From NCBI GenBank assembly GCA_038118725.1, contig JAYOIK010000019.1, forward strand, positions 1 to 64,000: a stretch of DNA of 64,000 nt, written 5' to 3'. Within the stretch, counting starts at the first letter, position 1. Every line of letters begins with the position of its first letter. The DNA comes from JADHLJ01 sp038118725. GTDB taxonomy: Bacteria > Pseudomonadota > Alphaproteobacteria > Thalassobaculales > Thalassobaculaceae. Shown piece after piece: positions 41,760-50,768 of this stretch. The translations under genes were made by a program, and so were the position numbers. Below the pieces are notes generated by a model that had not been told where the DNA came from, made no database searches, and was given only the letters and a program-made list of their open reading frames with translations.

Positions 41760-42514
41760 TGGCGCCACTGATCGAATGGCTCTTCCTGATTTCAGCCATC
41801 GTCGCGGTCCTGGCGACCGCGGTTGCCTTGGTCTCGCGAAAGGGTTTGACACTCCATCGGCGCGCCGGGCGAGTAGGTTGCCTGGCCGTGATTCTTTCGG
41901 CCGCTTGCGTGATCTGGAGCAGCCTCGACGCGAACGACCACTTGACGCTGTTGTTGGGCGCTCTTGCAGGGTATCTGGCGGTTTCGGGATATCGAGCGTT
42001 GTATCTGAAGCGCCCGGTGCCGCGCGCGACCTTCGGGCCGACCCGCGCGGGGGCCTTGGATAAGGGACTGGCGCAATTCCTGTTGATCGCCGGCTGCGCG
42101 ATCGCGGCCTGGGGAATGATGACCGTCCCCCTGAGCTTGGATGCTTTCACAACGGCCCAAATCGAGCCAGGTTTCATGATTGGCATCGGCCTGTTCGGGG
42201 CCATGCTGGCGTTGCGGGACATGAAGCGGTTTCGCGCTGGACAGCTCGAACCCAGTGGCTGGTTGGTCATTCATGTGACACGTATGCTGGCCGGCCTCGC
42301 GATCATCGGGGTTCTTCTCGTTCAAGCGTTCATGCCCATGCTTCCCGAATTTGCGCGTTGGGCCTTACCGGCGGGGCTGGGCGCGCTCGGCGTGGGACTT
42401 GCCTGGGTGATCTTGACCCGACGGTTGGGCCGTGACGGAGACCCAAGATCTTTTTACGATATTCGGATCGCGGAACCGGACGAGGTCCAGGATACGTCCA
42501 ATGCGCCGTGGTAG
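41759..42514 (+). CDS. Multi-pass membrane protein of unknown function
   Basis: A 251-residue protein with about seven hydrophobic helices and short loops, for example LIEWLFLISAIVAVLATAVA at the front. Conserved-looking charged motifs are LHRRAGRVG and FVIHVTRML-like WLVIHVTRMLAG, the latter with a membrane histidine. It resembles DUF2306-type membrane proteins loosely. The ATG overlaps the upstream TGA, so the NTF2-like gene is a partner in expression. The last bases lie 6 bp from the convergent EVE gene. Confidence 0.65.
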   Translation: MAPLIEWLFLISAIVAVLATAVALVSRKGLTLHRRAGRVGCLAVILSAACVIWSSLDANDHLTLLLGALAGYLAVSGYRALYLKRPVPRATFGPTRAGALDKGLAQFLLIAGCAIAAWGMMTVPLSLDAFTTAQIEPGFMIGIGLFGAMLALRDMKRFRAGQLEPSGWLVIHVTRMLAGLAIIGVLLVQAFMPMLPEFARWALPAGLGALGVGLAWVILTRRLGRDGDPRSFYDIRIAEPDEVQDTSNAPW

Positions 42515-42520
42515 CGCGGA

Positions 42521-42940
42521 TCAGGGCGCGGTATCACCCATCTCGCAGATCAGTTTCCACTGATCCTCGCTGACCGGGACCACGGAAAGCCGGGATTGGC
42601 GAACCAAGGCGAAATCGCCGAGCCGCTCCTCGCCCTTGATCTCGGCTAGGGTCACCGGGCGGGTGAAGGGTCTGACAGCCTTCACGTCGACCATCCCGAA
42701 CCGGCCGGAGGCATCCGTGTCGTCGGTGTGATACTCGGCGCAAACCTCAACGATGCCGACGATCCGTTTTTCGTTCACCGAGTGGTAGAAGAAACCGAGA
42801 TCACCGATCTTCATCGCCTTCATGTTGTTGGAGGCCTGATGGTTTCGGACCCCGTCCCATCCCGCGCCCTTGTCGCCTTCCTTCACTTGATCGTCCCAGG
42901 ACCAGGTGCCCGGCTCGGACTTGAACAACCAATACGCCAT
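42521..42940 (-). CDS. EVE domain-containing protein
   Basis: A 139-residue EVE (PUA-like) protein: MAYWLFKSEPGTWSWDDQ at the start, GWDGVRNHQASNNMKAMKIG and DLGFFYHS in the middle. EVE domains read modified bases in DNA or RNA. The short single-domain form is a conserved housekeeping gene in proteobacteria. The ATG at 42940 has GGGAG upstream. It lies 59 bp after gpsA on the same strand. Confidence 0.9.
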   Translation of the reverse strand: MAYWLFKSEPGTWSWDDQVKEGDKGAGWDGVRNHQASNNMKAMKIGDLGFFYHSVNEKRIVGIVEVCAEYHTDDTDASGRFGMVDVKAVRPFTRPVTLAEIKGEERLGDFALVRQSRLSVVPVSEDQWKLICEMGDTAP

Positions 42941-42999
42941 TGATGCATTCTCCCTTGGTCTAGACGCGAAGCGAAGGCTCCACCGCGCCGCGTTCGATA

Positions 43000-44001
43000 T
43001 CAACCATCCAATTCAGCGCGCAACGGTCGGCTCATCAAGCCCGCGATGGCCGCGCGTAGATCGGTTCCCTGATTGAGGACTTCGTCGACGGCCCTGCAGA
43101 TCGGCAAATCGATCTCTAGCGCCGACGCGCGCCGCATGGTCGCGCGGGCCGTGTGCCGTCCTTCCACCACGCCGCCCATTTCCTTCAAGATAGTATCCAG
43201 AGGAACGTTTCGCCCAAGCGCCTCGCCAAATCGGAAATTGCGGGACTGACGGCTTGCGCATGTCATCGCGAGATCGCCAAGCCCAGCCAGGCCGGCCATT
43301 GTTTCTCGGCGTCCTCCCAGCGCGACCGCCAGACGCGTTGCCTCGGCGAGGCCGCGCGTTATCAACGCCGCCCGGGTGTTCTCACCCATGCCGATTCCCG
43401 CCGCGATGCCGCAGGCGATGGCCAGGACATTCTTGATCGCCCCGCCGATTTCCGCGCCCACGACATCCTCGGATACATAGGGCCTGAAGGTCGCGGTGCC
43501 GATCGCCCGCGCGATCGCGGTGGCCTGGGATTGGTCCTCCATCGCCAAGGTTACGGCGGTGGGCATGTCCCGGACGGCCTCGGCGGCGAAAGTGGGACCG
43601 GACAGACATCCCAGCGGGTGATCGGGCAAGATCTCGCGCATAACCTCCGTCATCAAAAGCCCTGTCTCGGTTTCCAATCCCTTGGCGCAGCAGACAAGCG
43701 GTCGGTTCGCCGGAACGATGACCCGAAGTGACCGGCACAAGGCGCGAACCGCCTGGGCGGGCACCACAAGGAGAACGGCGTCGACTTCACCAAATCCGGA
43801 TAGCGAACCGGTGGCCCGGATTCCTGGATCGAGAGCGGTTCCCGGCAGATAGCGATGGTTCTCATGACCGTCGTTTATTGCCTCGACCATCGCGGCGTCT
43901 CGCGCCCACAGCAGTGTCTCGGCTCCGGCTTTCGCCGCGATATGAGCGAGCGCGGTGCCCCAGGCGCCGCCGCCGACCACTCCGATCCGACCTATTGTCA
44001 T
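43000..44001 (-). CDS. gpsA: Glycerol-3-phosphate dehydrogenase [NAD(P)+]
   Basis: A 333-residue enzyme making sn-glycerol 3-phosphate for phospholipids. The NAD site is VVGGGAWGTALAHIAAKAG (about 8-26), with AKGLE, GPTFAAEAVRD and the catalytic lysine in GGAIKNVLAIACGIAAGIG. GGGAG lies before the ATG, which overlaps the tsaD stop as ATGA. Confidence 0.95.
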   Translation of the reverse strand: MTIGRIGVVGGGAWGTALAHIAAKAGAETLLWARDAAMVEAINDGHENHRYLPGTALDPGIRATGSLSGFGEVDAVLLVVPAQAVRALCRSLRVIVPANRPLVCCAKGLETETGLLMTEVMREILPDHPLGCLSGPTFAAEAVRDMPTAVTLAMEDQSQATAIARAIGTATFRPYVSEDVVGAEIGGAIKNVLAIACGIAAGIGMGENTRAALITRGLAEATRLAVALGGRRETMAGLAGLGDLAMTCASRQSRNFRFGEALGRNVPLDTILKEMGGVVEGRHTARATMRRASALEIDLPICRAVDEVLNQGTDLRAAIAGLMSRPLRAELDG

Positions 44002-45071
44002 GCCTTAACTCCCGCGCCGCGTGCCTTAACCGCGTTCGGATCCAGCGGCCATCGGGGGCGGGGCGCGAAATCCAAGGTATCCACGTCCCCGGCCCGGAGC
44101 CTTTCCACGCCCGCCCAAGCGATCATGGCCGCGTTATCCGTGCAAAGCGACGGCGGTGGCGCGACGAATGGCATTCCCCGTTCATCCGCGAGTGCGCCTA
44201 GCCTTGCCCGCAAGGTCTGGTTCGCGGCGACCCCGCCGGCGACGACGAAGGAATGCCTCGGACCATGCTCGGCTTTGAAAATCTCCATCGCATTGGCGCA
44301 TCGATCCGCGAGACTATCGGCGACGGCGGCCTGGAACGAAGCGGCGAGATCATCTACATCCTCGCGACCGAGGCGCCCCAGCCCCTCGATTTTCCGGCGA
44401 ACCGCCGTCTTGAGGCCGGAAAACGAGAAATCGCAGCCTGGACGACCCGTCATCGGACGAGGCAAGGCGAAGCGGTTGGCGTCGCCCTCCAGCGCCGCTT
44501 TCTCGACCGCCGGCCCGCCTGGGTAGCCAAGGCCTAGCATCTTCGCGGTCTTGTCAAACGCTTCTCCGACCGCGTCATCGATTGTCGTGCCAAGGCGTTG
44601 GTAATCGCCGACCCCCTTAACCGCCAGCAATTGACAATGGCCTCCGGAGACCAGCAACAACAGATAGGGAAAACCAACACCATCGGTCAGCCGCGCGGTC
44701 AGGGCGTGGCCCTCCAGGTGATTGACGGCGATAAACGTAAGCTCTCCGGCCAGCGCGATTCCCTTTGCCATGGTCGCGCCGACCAATACGCCGCCGATCA
44801 GGCCAGGACCACCGGTTGCCGCCACCGCGTCGAGATCTCGAAAGCCAAGGCCCGCTTTGTTCATGGCTTCGCGCACGATCATGTCGAGATTTTGGACATG
44901 CGCGCGGGCGGCGACTTCCGGGACCACGCCGCCAAAGGGGCGGTGATCGTCGAATTGCGAGAAGATGATGTTGGAGCGGATTATCCGGTCGCCGGTCACG
45001 ATGGCCGCGGCGGTTTCATCACAGCTCGACTCGATGCCGAGGACAATGGGCGGAGCGGTGCCGTCCGACAT
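43998..45071 (-). CDS. tsaD: tRNA N6-adenosine threonylcarbamoyltransferase
   Basis: A 357-residue TsaD (Gcp/YgjD), which completes t6A37 on ANN-decoding tRNAs with TsaB, TsaE and TsaC. Metal-binding histidines are in NHLEGHALTA, with the nucleotide-site motifs LGIESSCDETAAAIV and LLLVSGGHCQL. It is the first gene of a pair with gpsA and divergent from hemC, 51 bp away, a conserved arrangement in alphaproteobacteria. Confidence 0.96.
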   Translation of the reverse strand: MSDGTAPPIVLGIESSCDETAAAIVTGDRIIRSNIIFSQFDDHRPFGGVVPEVAARAHVQNLDMIVREAMNKAGLGFRDLDAVAATGGPGLIGGVLVGATMAKGIALAGELTFIAVNHLEGHALTARLTDGVGFPYLLLLVSGGHCQLLAVKGVGDYQRLGTTIDDAVGEAFDKTAKMLGLGYPGGPAVEKAALEGDANRFALPRPMTGRPGCDFSFSGLKTAVRRKIEGLGRLGREDVDDLAASFQAAVADSLADRCANAMEIFKAEHGPRHSFVVAGGVAANQTLRARLGALADERGMPFVAPPPSLCTDNAAMIAWAGVERLRAGDVDTLDFAPRPRWPLDPNAVKARGAGVKA

Positions 45072-45122
45072 GGCCGTATTCGTCCTTTCCTTGCTCTCGC
45101 GCCCGGTCTACACAGGCAAACC

Positions 45123-46079
45123 ATGGATGACCAGAATAAAGCCGCGGCTCTGATCCGCATTGGTACCCGGGGCTCCAAGCTTGCCTTGGCGCAGGCCGAG
45201 GAATTGCGCAACCGATTGACCGCCGCGCATCCCGAGCTGCGGGACGACGGGGCCATCGAGATCGTGGTTATTACCACGACCGGTGACGCGGTCCGTGACC
45301 GCGCGCTCGCCGAAATCGGTGGCAAGGGCCTTTTCATGAAGGAAATCGAGGAGGCCCTGGTTGGTGGTCGTGTCGACCTTGCGCTCCACTCCATGAAGGA
45401 CGTGGAGACTTTCCTAACGCCCGGTACCGAGATCGCGTGCGTTTTGCCGCGCGAGGATCCGCGAGACGCGTTTTTGTCGCCTGTCGCGGATCATATTGAC
45501 AACCTGCCCCATGGCGCGGTGGTGGGAACCTCCTCGGTGCGCCGCGCCGCGTTGGTCAAGAACCGCCGGTCCGATCTCCGGACCGTTCTCTATCGGGGCA
45601 ATGTCGATACCCGCCTCGCGAAACTGGAGGCGGGGGAAGTCGACGCGACGTTGCTGGCGTTGGCTGGGCTCAATCGTCTAGGGCTGGCTGCGCGCGCGAC
45701 CCGAGTCCTGGAGCTTGACGAGATGCCGCCCGCGGTCGCCCAGGGCGCGATAGGAGCGCAATGCCGGGTTGCGGAAACCGAGGCGGACATTCGGCTACGG
45801 AGCTGGCTGGAGGCGATCAACGACGCTGAAAGCGAAACTCAGATCACCGCGGAGCGCGCCATGCTCGCGACCCTCGACGGTTCCTGTCGGACACCGATCG
45901 CCGGGCACGCGGTTCTGGGCGAGGATGGCGCGCTAACCTTGACCGGGCATGTGGTGTCGGAGGATGGCGCGCGGTTGCACGGGGCGTGTGAGACCGGACG
46001 CGCCGACGCCGCCGAAGCGCTCGGCCAAAGCGTCGGCGAGCGTTTGTTGGCGCAAGCGGGCGCGGATTTGGCGCGCTAA
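45123..46079 (+). CDS. hemC: Hydroxymethylbilane synthase (porphobilinogen deaminase)
   Basis: A 318-residue enzyme joining four porphobilinogen units. The dipyrromethane cofactor cysteine is in TLDGSCRTPIAGHA (about residue 249), and the active-site DLALHSMKDVETFL lies near residue 85-98. I start at the ATG at 45123; the open frame extends far upstream through tsaD on the other strand but is not coding there. hemD follows three bases after the stop. Confidence 0.96.
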   Translation: MDDQNKAAALIRIGTRGSKLALAQAEELRNRLTAAHPELRDDGAIEIVVITTTGDAVRDRALAEIGGKGLFMKEIEEALVGGRVDLALHSMKDVETFLTPGTEIACVLPREDPRDAFLSPVADHIDNLPHGAVVGTSSVRRAALVKNRRSDLRTVLYRGNVDTRLAKLEAGEVDATLLALAGLNRLGLAARATRVLELDEMPPAVAQGAIGAQCRVAETEADIRLRSWLEAINDAESETQITAERAMLATLDGSCRTPIAGHAVLGEDGALTLTGHVVSEDGARLHGACETGRADAAEALGQSVGERLLAQAGADLAR

Positions 46080-46082
46080 CGC

Positions 46083-46790
46083 ATGCGCGTTCTCATCACT
46101 CGACCATTTTCCGAAGCGCAAGCGCTTTCCGAGATGCTTAAGGACCTGGGATTCGAAACGTGTATCTCACCGGTTATGGAAATCGTGCCGCGTGAAGTTG
46201 AGATCTCCCGAGACAAGACCTATCGGGCGGTGGTGCTGACCAGCGGGAACGCCGTTGAGGCGTTGGTGGGGGCTGAACTGCCACGTGATATACCGATATT
46301 TTGTGTTGGCGACGCGACGGCCCGACGGCTTGCCGGGACCGCGTTCTCCGACATTCGCTCGGCCTCGGGTAACTCTGACGATCTGGTGGCCTTGATCACG
46401 CGTGATTTAGAGCCCGACGATGCCCCTTTGCTGTATCTTTCCGGGATGATGATCGCCGCGGATATCGGCGCCGCGCTCGCGGATGCCGGCTTCACCGTGG
46501 AGCGTCATGTCGTCTATCGAGCGCAAGCGGTCGCGACCCCGAACGAAGCGGTCGTCGCCGCGTTGGCGGCCGGAGAAATCGACGCGGTGCTGTTTTACTC
46601 ACCGCGTTCCGCTCGGATCTTTCTTGATCATCTCAAGGCCGCCAAATTGGGTTTGATGGCCAAGGAAATGATCGCTTACTGCATAAGTAACGCCGCCGCG
46701 GACGTGGCGCGAAATCTGCAGTGGCGCAAGGTGGTCGTGGCAAGCCGTCCCACCCAAAACGATCTATTGGCGCTGTTGCCCAAATCGTGA
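46083..46790 (+). CDS. hemD: Uroporphyrinogen-III synthase
   Basis: A 235-residue HemD, which closes the tetrapyrrole ring. The family is poorly conserved; VLITRPFSEAQALSEMLKDL at the start, VVLTSGNAVEAL and VLFYSPRSARIFLDHLKAA are its usual signposts. Position right behind hemC makes the call secure. Confidence 0.92.
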   Translation: MRVLITRPFSEAQALSEMLKDLGFETCISPVMEIVPREVEISRDKTYRAVVLTSGNAVEALVGAELPRDIPIFCVGDATARRLAGTAFSDIRSASGNSDDLVALITRDLEPDDAPLLYLSGMMIAADIGAALADAGFTVERHVVYRAQAVATPNEAVVAALAAGEIDAVLFYSPRSARIFLDHLKAAKLGLMAKEMIAYCISNAAADVARNLQWRKVVVASRPTQNDLLALLPKS

Positions 46791-46847
46791 CACAAGGCGG
46801 CTATATGCTGCTATTGTCCAAGTTCATTCCAACCAGTGAGCACTGTC

Positions 46848-48350
46848 ATGTCGGTGAGCGACGAGAAGAAATCGGACGCGGATGACACCTTGAAGGAGGA
46901 TGTCGGCGCGGCGTCCGGACCCACGATCGATCATGACGCGGCGGATGTGGCCAAGCCATCGTCCTTCGTTAGAAAGATAAAGCTCTACGGCGCGTTGGTG
47001 GGCGTGCTCATGGTCGCCGTTATCGCCGCCGCGGGGACTTATCCGTATTGGCGCGCGGATGCGGCCCCGGTGTTGGAAAGGGTTGGCCTTGACCTTGAAA
47101 ATCTCGAGCAACGACTGAACGTTCCGCGCTGGGCGATTACCCATGGCCGCGAGGATGTCGGTCCCGTCGCCGCCGCGAGCAGCGCCGTCGCTCCGACGGC
47201 GGAACCCATGAACGAGCCGAAGCCCGAGGCGTCACCGGCCCCGGCTGCTCCCGCCACCGTCGACCTGCCGAAGCCGGTGAGCGCCCCCGAGCCAACGCCT
47301 TCGGAGCTTTCCGAGGCATGGCGCGGCGAGCTGGCGTCGTTGGCCGAGCATCTTGAATCGGTCCAGGAACGCATCGCTCGCGTGGAGGATAGGTTGCGGG
47401 TCCTGGAAGACGCCACATCGGCGCCGCATTCGAACACGGCCCCATCAACCTCGGCCCCATCGGCTTCGGCCCCATCGGCCTCGGCTACGCCGAGCCCGTT
47501 GACGACGACTGTTCCGTCCGATGTCTTGGAAAAGCTTGACCTTCTCGCCACGCGTCTGGCCGATCTCGAAAACCATCAACTGGCGCTTGAGAGCGCTTCG
47601 ACCGCCCCGGCGCCGGCGCCCTCGGCTGATCAAGGCGCGCTGATAGCGACCGTCGTCGGACTGGCGGAGCGGGTCGCGGCGATGGAAGGGCGCGGGGCTG
47701 AAGGCGCCTCGGCGGTCGCCGCCCTACGCGAGGATACGCGGACACTCGCGAGTCGCTTGAGTGGTCTTGATGAAAAACTCGGCTCCGTCGACGCCGCTCT
47801 GGCGGACGAGAAGCCGGAGCGCGACAGAGCAACATTATTGCTTTTGAGCGTTGGGCAGTTGGCCGTCGCGACGTCCGGCGCCGACGCATTCGACGCGCAA
47901 TTGGAGGCTGTTCGCTCGGTTTCGGGCGGTATGGAAGATTTGACCGGCCCCTTGGATCGATTGGCGCCTCATGCCGGAGCCGGCGCGCCGACCCTGGTGA
48001 TGCTTCGAAGCGCCTTCGCCGGCGTTTCCGACGCCGTGGTAAGAAGCCGGGATGTCGGGGCACCCGAAGGCGTGCTTGGCCAAACACTTTCGCGGGTTGC
48101 TTCATTGGTGACCATTCGCAAGGTTGACGAGCTGGCGCCGGAGACCGTCGACGGCGCGTTGGCGCTCGCCGACGCGGCGCTTGCCGAGGGCGATCTCGCG
48201 GCGGCCGTCGGCGCGCTCGAAGGATTGACCGGCGCGCCGGGCCAAGCGGCGTCGGCCTGGTTGACCCAGGCAAGGGCGCGGATCACGGTTGACGGCGCGC
48301 TCTCGGATCTACAGACGGCGGCGATACGCGCGCGCGCGGCGGCGGGGTGA
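46848..48350 (+). CDS. Alphaproteobacterial Mic60 (mitofilin) homologue
   Basis: A protein of about 500 residues: acidic cytoplasmic N-terminus, one transmembrane helix (about residues 43-66), a Pro/Ala-rich low-complexity linker, coiled-coil stretches (LASLAEHLESVQERIARVED), and a C-terminal helical mitofilin-like domain. This matches COG4223, the bacterial relatives of Mic60, known to sit by heme genes in alphaproteobacteria and to shape inner-membrane folds and contacts with the outer membrane. The start is uncertain: ATG at 46848 or GTG at 46836; neither has a good ribosome site. Confidence 0.85.
   Translation: MSVSDEKKSDADDTLKEDVGAASGPTIDHDAADVAKPSSFVRKIKLYGALVGVLMVAVIAAAGTYPYWRADAAPVLERVGLDLENLEQRLNVPRWAITHGREDVGPVAAASSAVAPTAEPMNEPKPEASPAPAAPATVDLPKPVSAPEPTPSELSEAWRGELASLAEHLESVQERIARVEDRLRVLEDATSAPHSNTAPSTSAPSASAPSASATPSPLTTTVPSDVLEKLDLLATRLADLENHQLALESASTAPAPAPSADQGALIATVVGLAERVAAMEGRGAEGASAVAALREDTRTLASRLSGLDEKLGSVDAALADEKPERDRATLLLLSVGQLAVATSGADAFDAQLEAVRSVSGGMEDLTGPLDRLAPHAGAGAPTLVMLRSAFAGVSDAVVRSRDVGAPEGVLGQTLSRVASLVTIRKVDELAPETVDGALALADAALAEGDLAAAVGALEGLTGAPGQAASAWLTQARARITVDGALSDLQTAAIRARAAAG
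47436..47480 (+). repeat. Tandem 15-bp repeat in the Mic60 linker
   Basis: Three units of 15 bp (47436-47450, 47451-47465, 47466-47480) with few differences encode the five-residue repeat TAPST-SAPSA-SAPSA in the linker. Such repeats change length by slippage without breaking the frame. Confidence 0.8.
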
Positions 48351-48356
48351 TCGGCC

Positions 48357-49778
48357 ATGTGGCGCGCGCTCTTCTACTTCGTCCAGGTCGCGATCCTCGT
48401 GGCCTTGGCGGTCTGGTTGACCGACAACCCCGGCAAGGTCGAGATCAATTGGCTCGGCTACCGGATCGAGACGTATTTCGGCGTTCTGCTTCTGGTCGCG
48501 GTGGTCGGCGTGCTGGTCCTCGCGCTGATTTACAAGCTGTTGCGGGGGCTCGTCGTCGCGCCTGGAGAGTTTCTCAGCCGGCGACAGTACCGACGCCGCG
48601 AGGACGGTTACCGGGCGCTGGTGCTCGGCATGGCGGCGGCTTCGGCGGGGGATCGGGAGAAGGCGAGGCGGTTGGCGCGCCGTGCCGATTCCCTGCTTCA
48701 AGATCTGGAGCTGACCCGACTCCTATCGGCTCAAGCGGCGACCCTGAATGGTGATCCCGTCGCCGCCCGGCGTTATCTCGACGCGCTGGTGGAGAACGAG
48801 GAGACGGCATTTCTCGGTCTTACGGGGCTGATGCGCCAGGCCATGGCCGATGGCGACGATGAGGCTTTGCTCGACTTAGCCGAACGCGCTCACAAGATCA
48901 GGCCGGACTCGGCTTTTGTGGTCGAAACCCTATTCAAGCTCCAGACCCAGGCCGCGCGTTGGGACGCGGCGCAGGCCACGCTTTTCGACGCGGTGCGCCG
49001 AAAGGTCAAAACCGAAGCCGAGGCGCTCGGCCATCGCGCGACCATATTCACCGCCCGGGCGCTGGAGGCCGAGGGGGCGGGACGCGCCTCCGAGGCATCC
49101 GATCTCGCCGACAAAGCGCTTGGCACCGACGGCGATTTCGTTCCCGCCGCCGTGATCCGCGCTCGGACATTGGAGCGTGATGGGAAGGGCCGACGGGCGA
49201 TCCGGTTGCTGGAGGAGCTTTGGGCACGTCGCCCCCATTCCGATCTAGCCGAAGCCTATCTCAAGCAATGGCCGCTCGAGGCGCCGCTGGATCGGATGAA
49301 GCGCATCCAGCATCTCACCGACAAGAACGCCAGCGCGTTCGAGAGCCGGATCGCGCTCGCCGAGGCGGCGCTGGAGGCCAAGCTTTGGGGCGAGGCGAGA
49401 CGCAATCTCATCGATTTACCGGACGATCAAATCACCGTTCGCGTTTGCCGCTTGATGGCGCGCCTGGAGCAGGACGAGCATGGCGACGCGGTGGCGGCCC
49501 GGGTTTGGCTGGATCGCGCGGAGACCGCGGCGCCGGGCAAGGCTTGGACTTGCGACACCTGCGGCGCCGTGGCCGCGGAATGGTCGGCCTTGTGCGGAAA
49601 CTGCGAGGCTTTCGACACCGTTTCCTGGAAACAGCCGCCGCGGGTTTCCGTCTTGTCGAGCCTGCCGGCGCCCGGACCGGTCGTGGAGGCCACGACCCCG
49701 GAGGAACCCGTGGAAGTCGACAGTGTCGAGGAAGCGCCCGACCCCGAGAGACCGACGCAAGAACGCCAGGCATCCTAG
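48357..49778 (+). CDS. hemY: HemY-type heme biosynthesis membrane protein with C-terminal zinc ribbon
   Basis: A 473-residue protein with two N-terminal transmembrane helices (about 4-22 and 42-62), the HemY signature TDNPGKVEINWLGYRIET between them, a TPR-like helical body, and a rubredoxin-like C-terminal ribbon CDTCG...CGNCEAFDTVSWK (about 399-424). HemY proteins of this type are linked to late tetrapyrrole steps but their role is not settled. They are unrelated to the HemY protoporphyrinogen oxidase of Bacillus. It follows the Mic60 gene by 6 bp. Confidence 0.88.
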   Translation: MWRALFYFVQVAILVALAVWLTDNPGKVEINWLGYRIETYFGVLLLVAVVGVLVLALIYKLLRGLVVAPGEFLSRRQYRRREDGYRALVLGMAAASAGDREKARRLARRADSLLQDLELTRLLSAQAATLNGDPVAARRYLDALVENEETAFLGLTGLMRQAMADGDDEALLDLAERAHKIRPDSAFVVETLFKLQTQAARWDAAQATLFDAVRRKVKTEAEALGHRATIFTARALEAEGAGRASEASDLADKALGTDGDFVPAAVIRARTLERDGKGRRAIRLLEELWARRPHSDLAEAYLKQWPLEAPLDRMKRIQHLTDKNASAFESRIALAEAALEAKLWGEARRNLIDLPDDQITVRVCRLMARLEQDEHGDAVAARVWLDRAETAAPGKAWTCDTCGAVAAEWSALCGNCEAFDTVSWKQPPRVSVLSSLPAPGPVVEATTPEEPVEVDSVEEAPDPERPTQERQAS

Positions 49779-49901
49779 CTGGGTCAACTCCCCCCGCGAA
49801 TCCGGATGACATAATAGATAAAATTGTATATAGTATTGGGAGCGTATCAGCCCACGCGCCATCCGAAGTGATGGAAAAGGCGTCCAGAAAGGAGGCCAAT
49901 G

Positions 49902-50768
49902 ATGGTTGAGATCAGCGCCTTCAACGCGCGCGCCAGCATATCAGCGGTTCCGCAAGCCAACCGCGTATTGCCGCCCGACGGCGTGACCGGCACCGACAAA
50001 TCCATTTCCGATGGCGGGAAAACCGATGCCGCCCGGGGAGATCTCTCCCAAGGGCAATCATTCCGCTTGGCGTCGCGGACCGAGGCGTCGGTCTTCGCGG
50101 TGGACTTGCGGGCGGGCGGGCGCGAAACCGAAGGAATTGCCGAGGCCCTATCCGGCACCTTCGAGGAGTTGCTCGAGATCTTCCACGGCGCGGGCAAGGC
50201 GTCGGAGGCCTTGGAAACCGCGCTATCCTCTGTCTCGGACCTGATCGACGCGGCGGGCGAGGACGCGGATGTCCTGGGTGTGCAGCTTCGCGTCGCCAGC
50301 GTGGTGCGAAGCTTCGGGGCGGAGAACGGCGAGGACGCGGTCTTCGGAAGTGTCACCGGTTTCGCCATCGAGGTCGGCTTGGTCCGGGGTGAACGCGTCG
50401 GCGCCGAGGATACGCGGCTCGTCGGCCTGGCGGGCGATCTGATCGATCTGACCGTGGCGCAGCGGCGCACCGGTATCGTCGATGGTGTTTACCGCATTCA
50501 GGATCGGGCGCCGTTCAGCGATGATCTCGCCGCCTTTCAAGGTCGGAACAAGGCCCAAATCGAGGCGCTGCGCAACGCGCTGGATCGCTTGGCGCTGGTC
50601 CAGGACGCGCTAAAATCCTACCGCAATGGCGATACCAGGGCCCTGGAAGAGGTGGAAAAATTCTTTCGCGCCGGAACTTTGGACGCGGGCGCGGTAAGAG
50701 CGATTTCCGACGTTCGGGGCACCAGTCAGACGGTCGTGCCCGGCGCCGGCGTGTTCAGCCTCAGTTGA
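49902..50768 (+). CDS. Hypothetical protein
   Basis: A 288-residue soluble protein preceded by a near-perfect AAAGGAGG. Two tandem ATGs occur (49899, 49902); the second has the better spacing. The N-terminal 50 residues are low in structure, the rest mostly helical (FEELLEIFHGAGKASEALET; ALRNALDRLALVQDALKSYR). I do not recognise a family. The 120-bp leader is AT-rich (about 49805-49845), unlike its surroundings, and probably holds the promoter. The end overlaps pntB by 8 bp, convergent. Confidence 0.7.
   Translation: MVEISAFNARASISAVPQANRVLPPDGVTGTDKSISDGGKTDAARGDLSQGQSFRLASRTEASVFAVDLRAGGRETEGIAEALSGTFEELLEIFHGAGKASEALETALSSVSDLIDAAGEDADVLGVQLRVASVVRSFGAENGEDAVFGSVTGFAIEVGLVRGERVGAEDTRLVGLAGDLIDLTVAQRRTGIVDGVYRIQDRAPFSDDLAAFQGRNKAQIEALRNALDRLALVQDALKSYRNGDTRALEEVEKFFRAGTLDAGAVRAISDVRGTSQTVVPGAGVFSLS

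Noticed and set aside
44598..45122. A 5-prime extension of the hemC frame by 175 codons
   Set aside because: It lies opposite tsaD, has no homology to hemC, and the true N-terminus is clear at 45123.
47436..47480. Tandem repeats as a possible CRISPR-like array
   Set aside because: Units are contiguous 15-mers inside a coding frame, without spacers.
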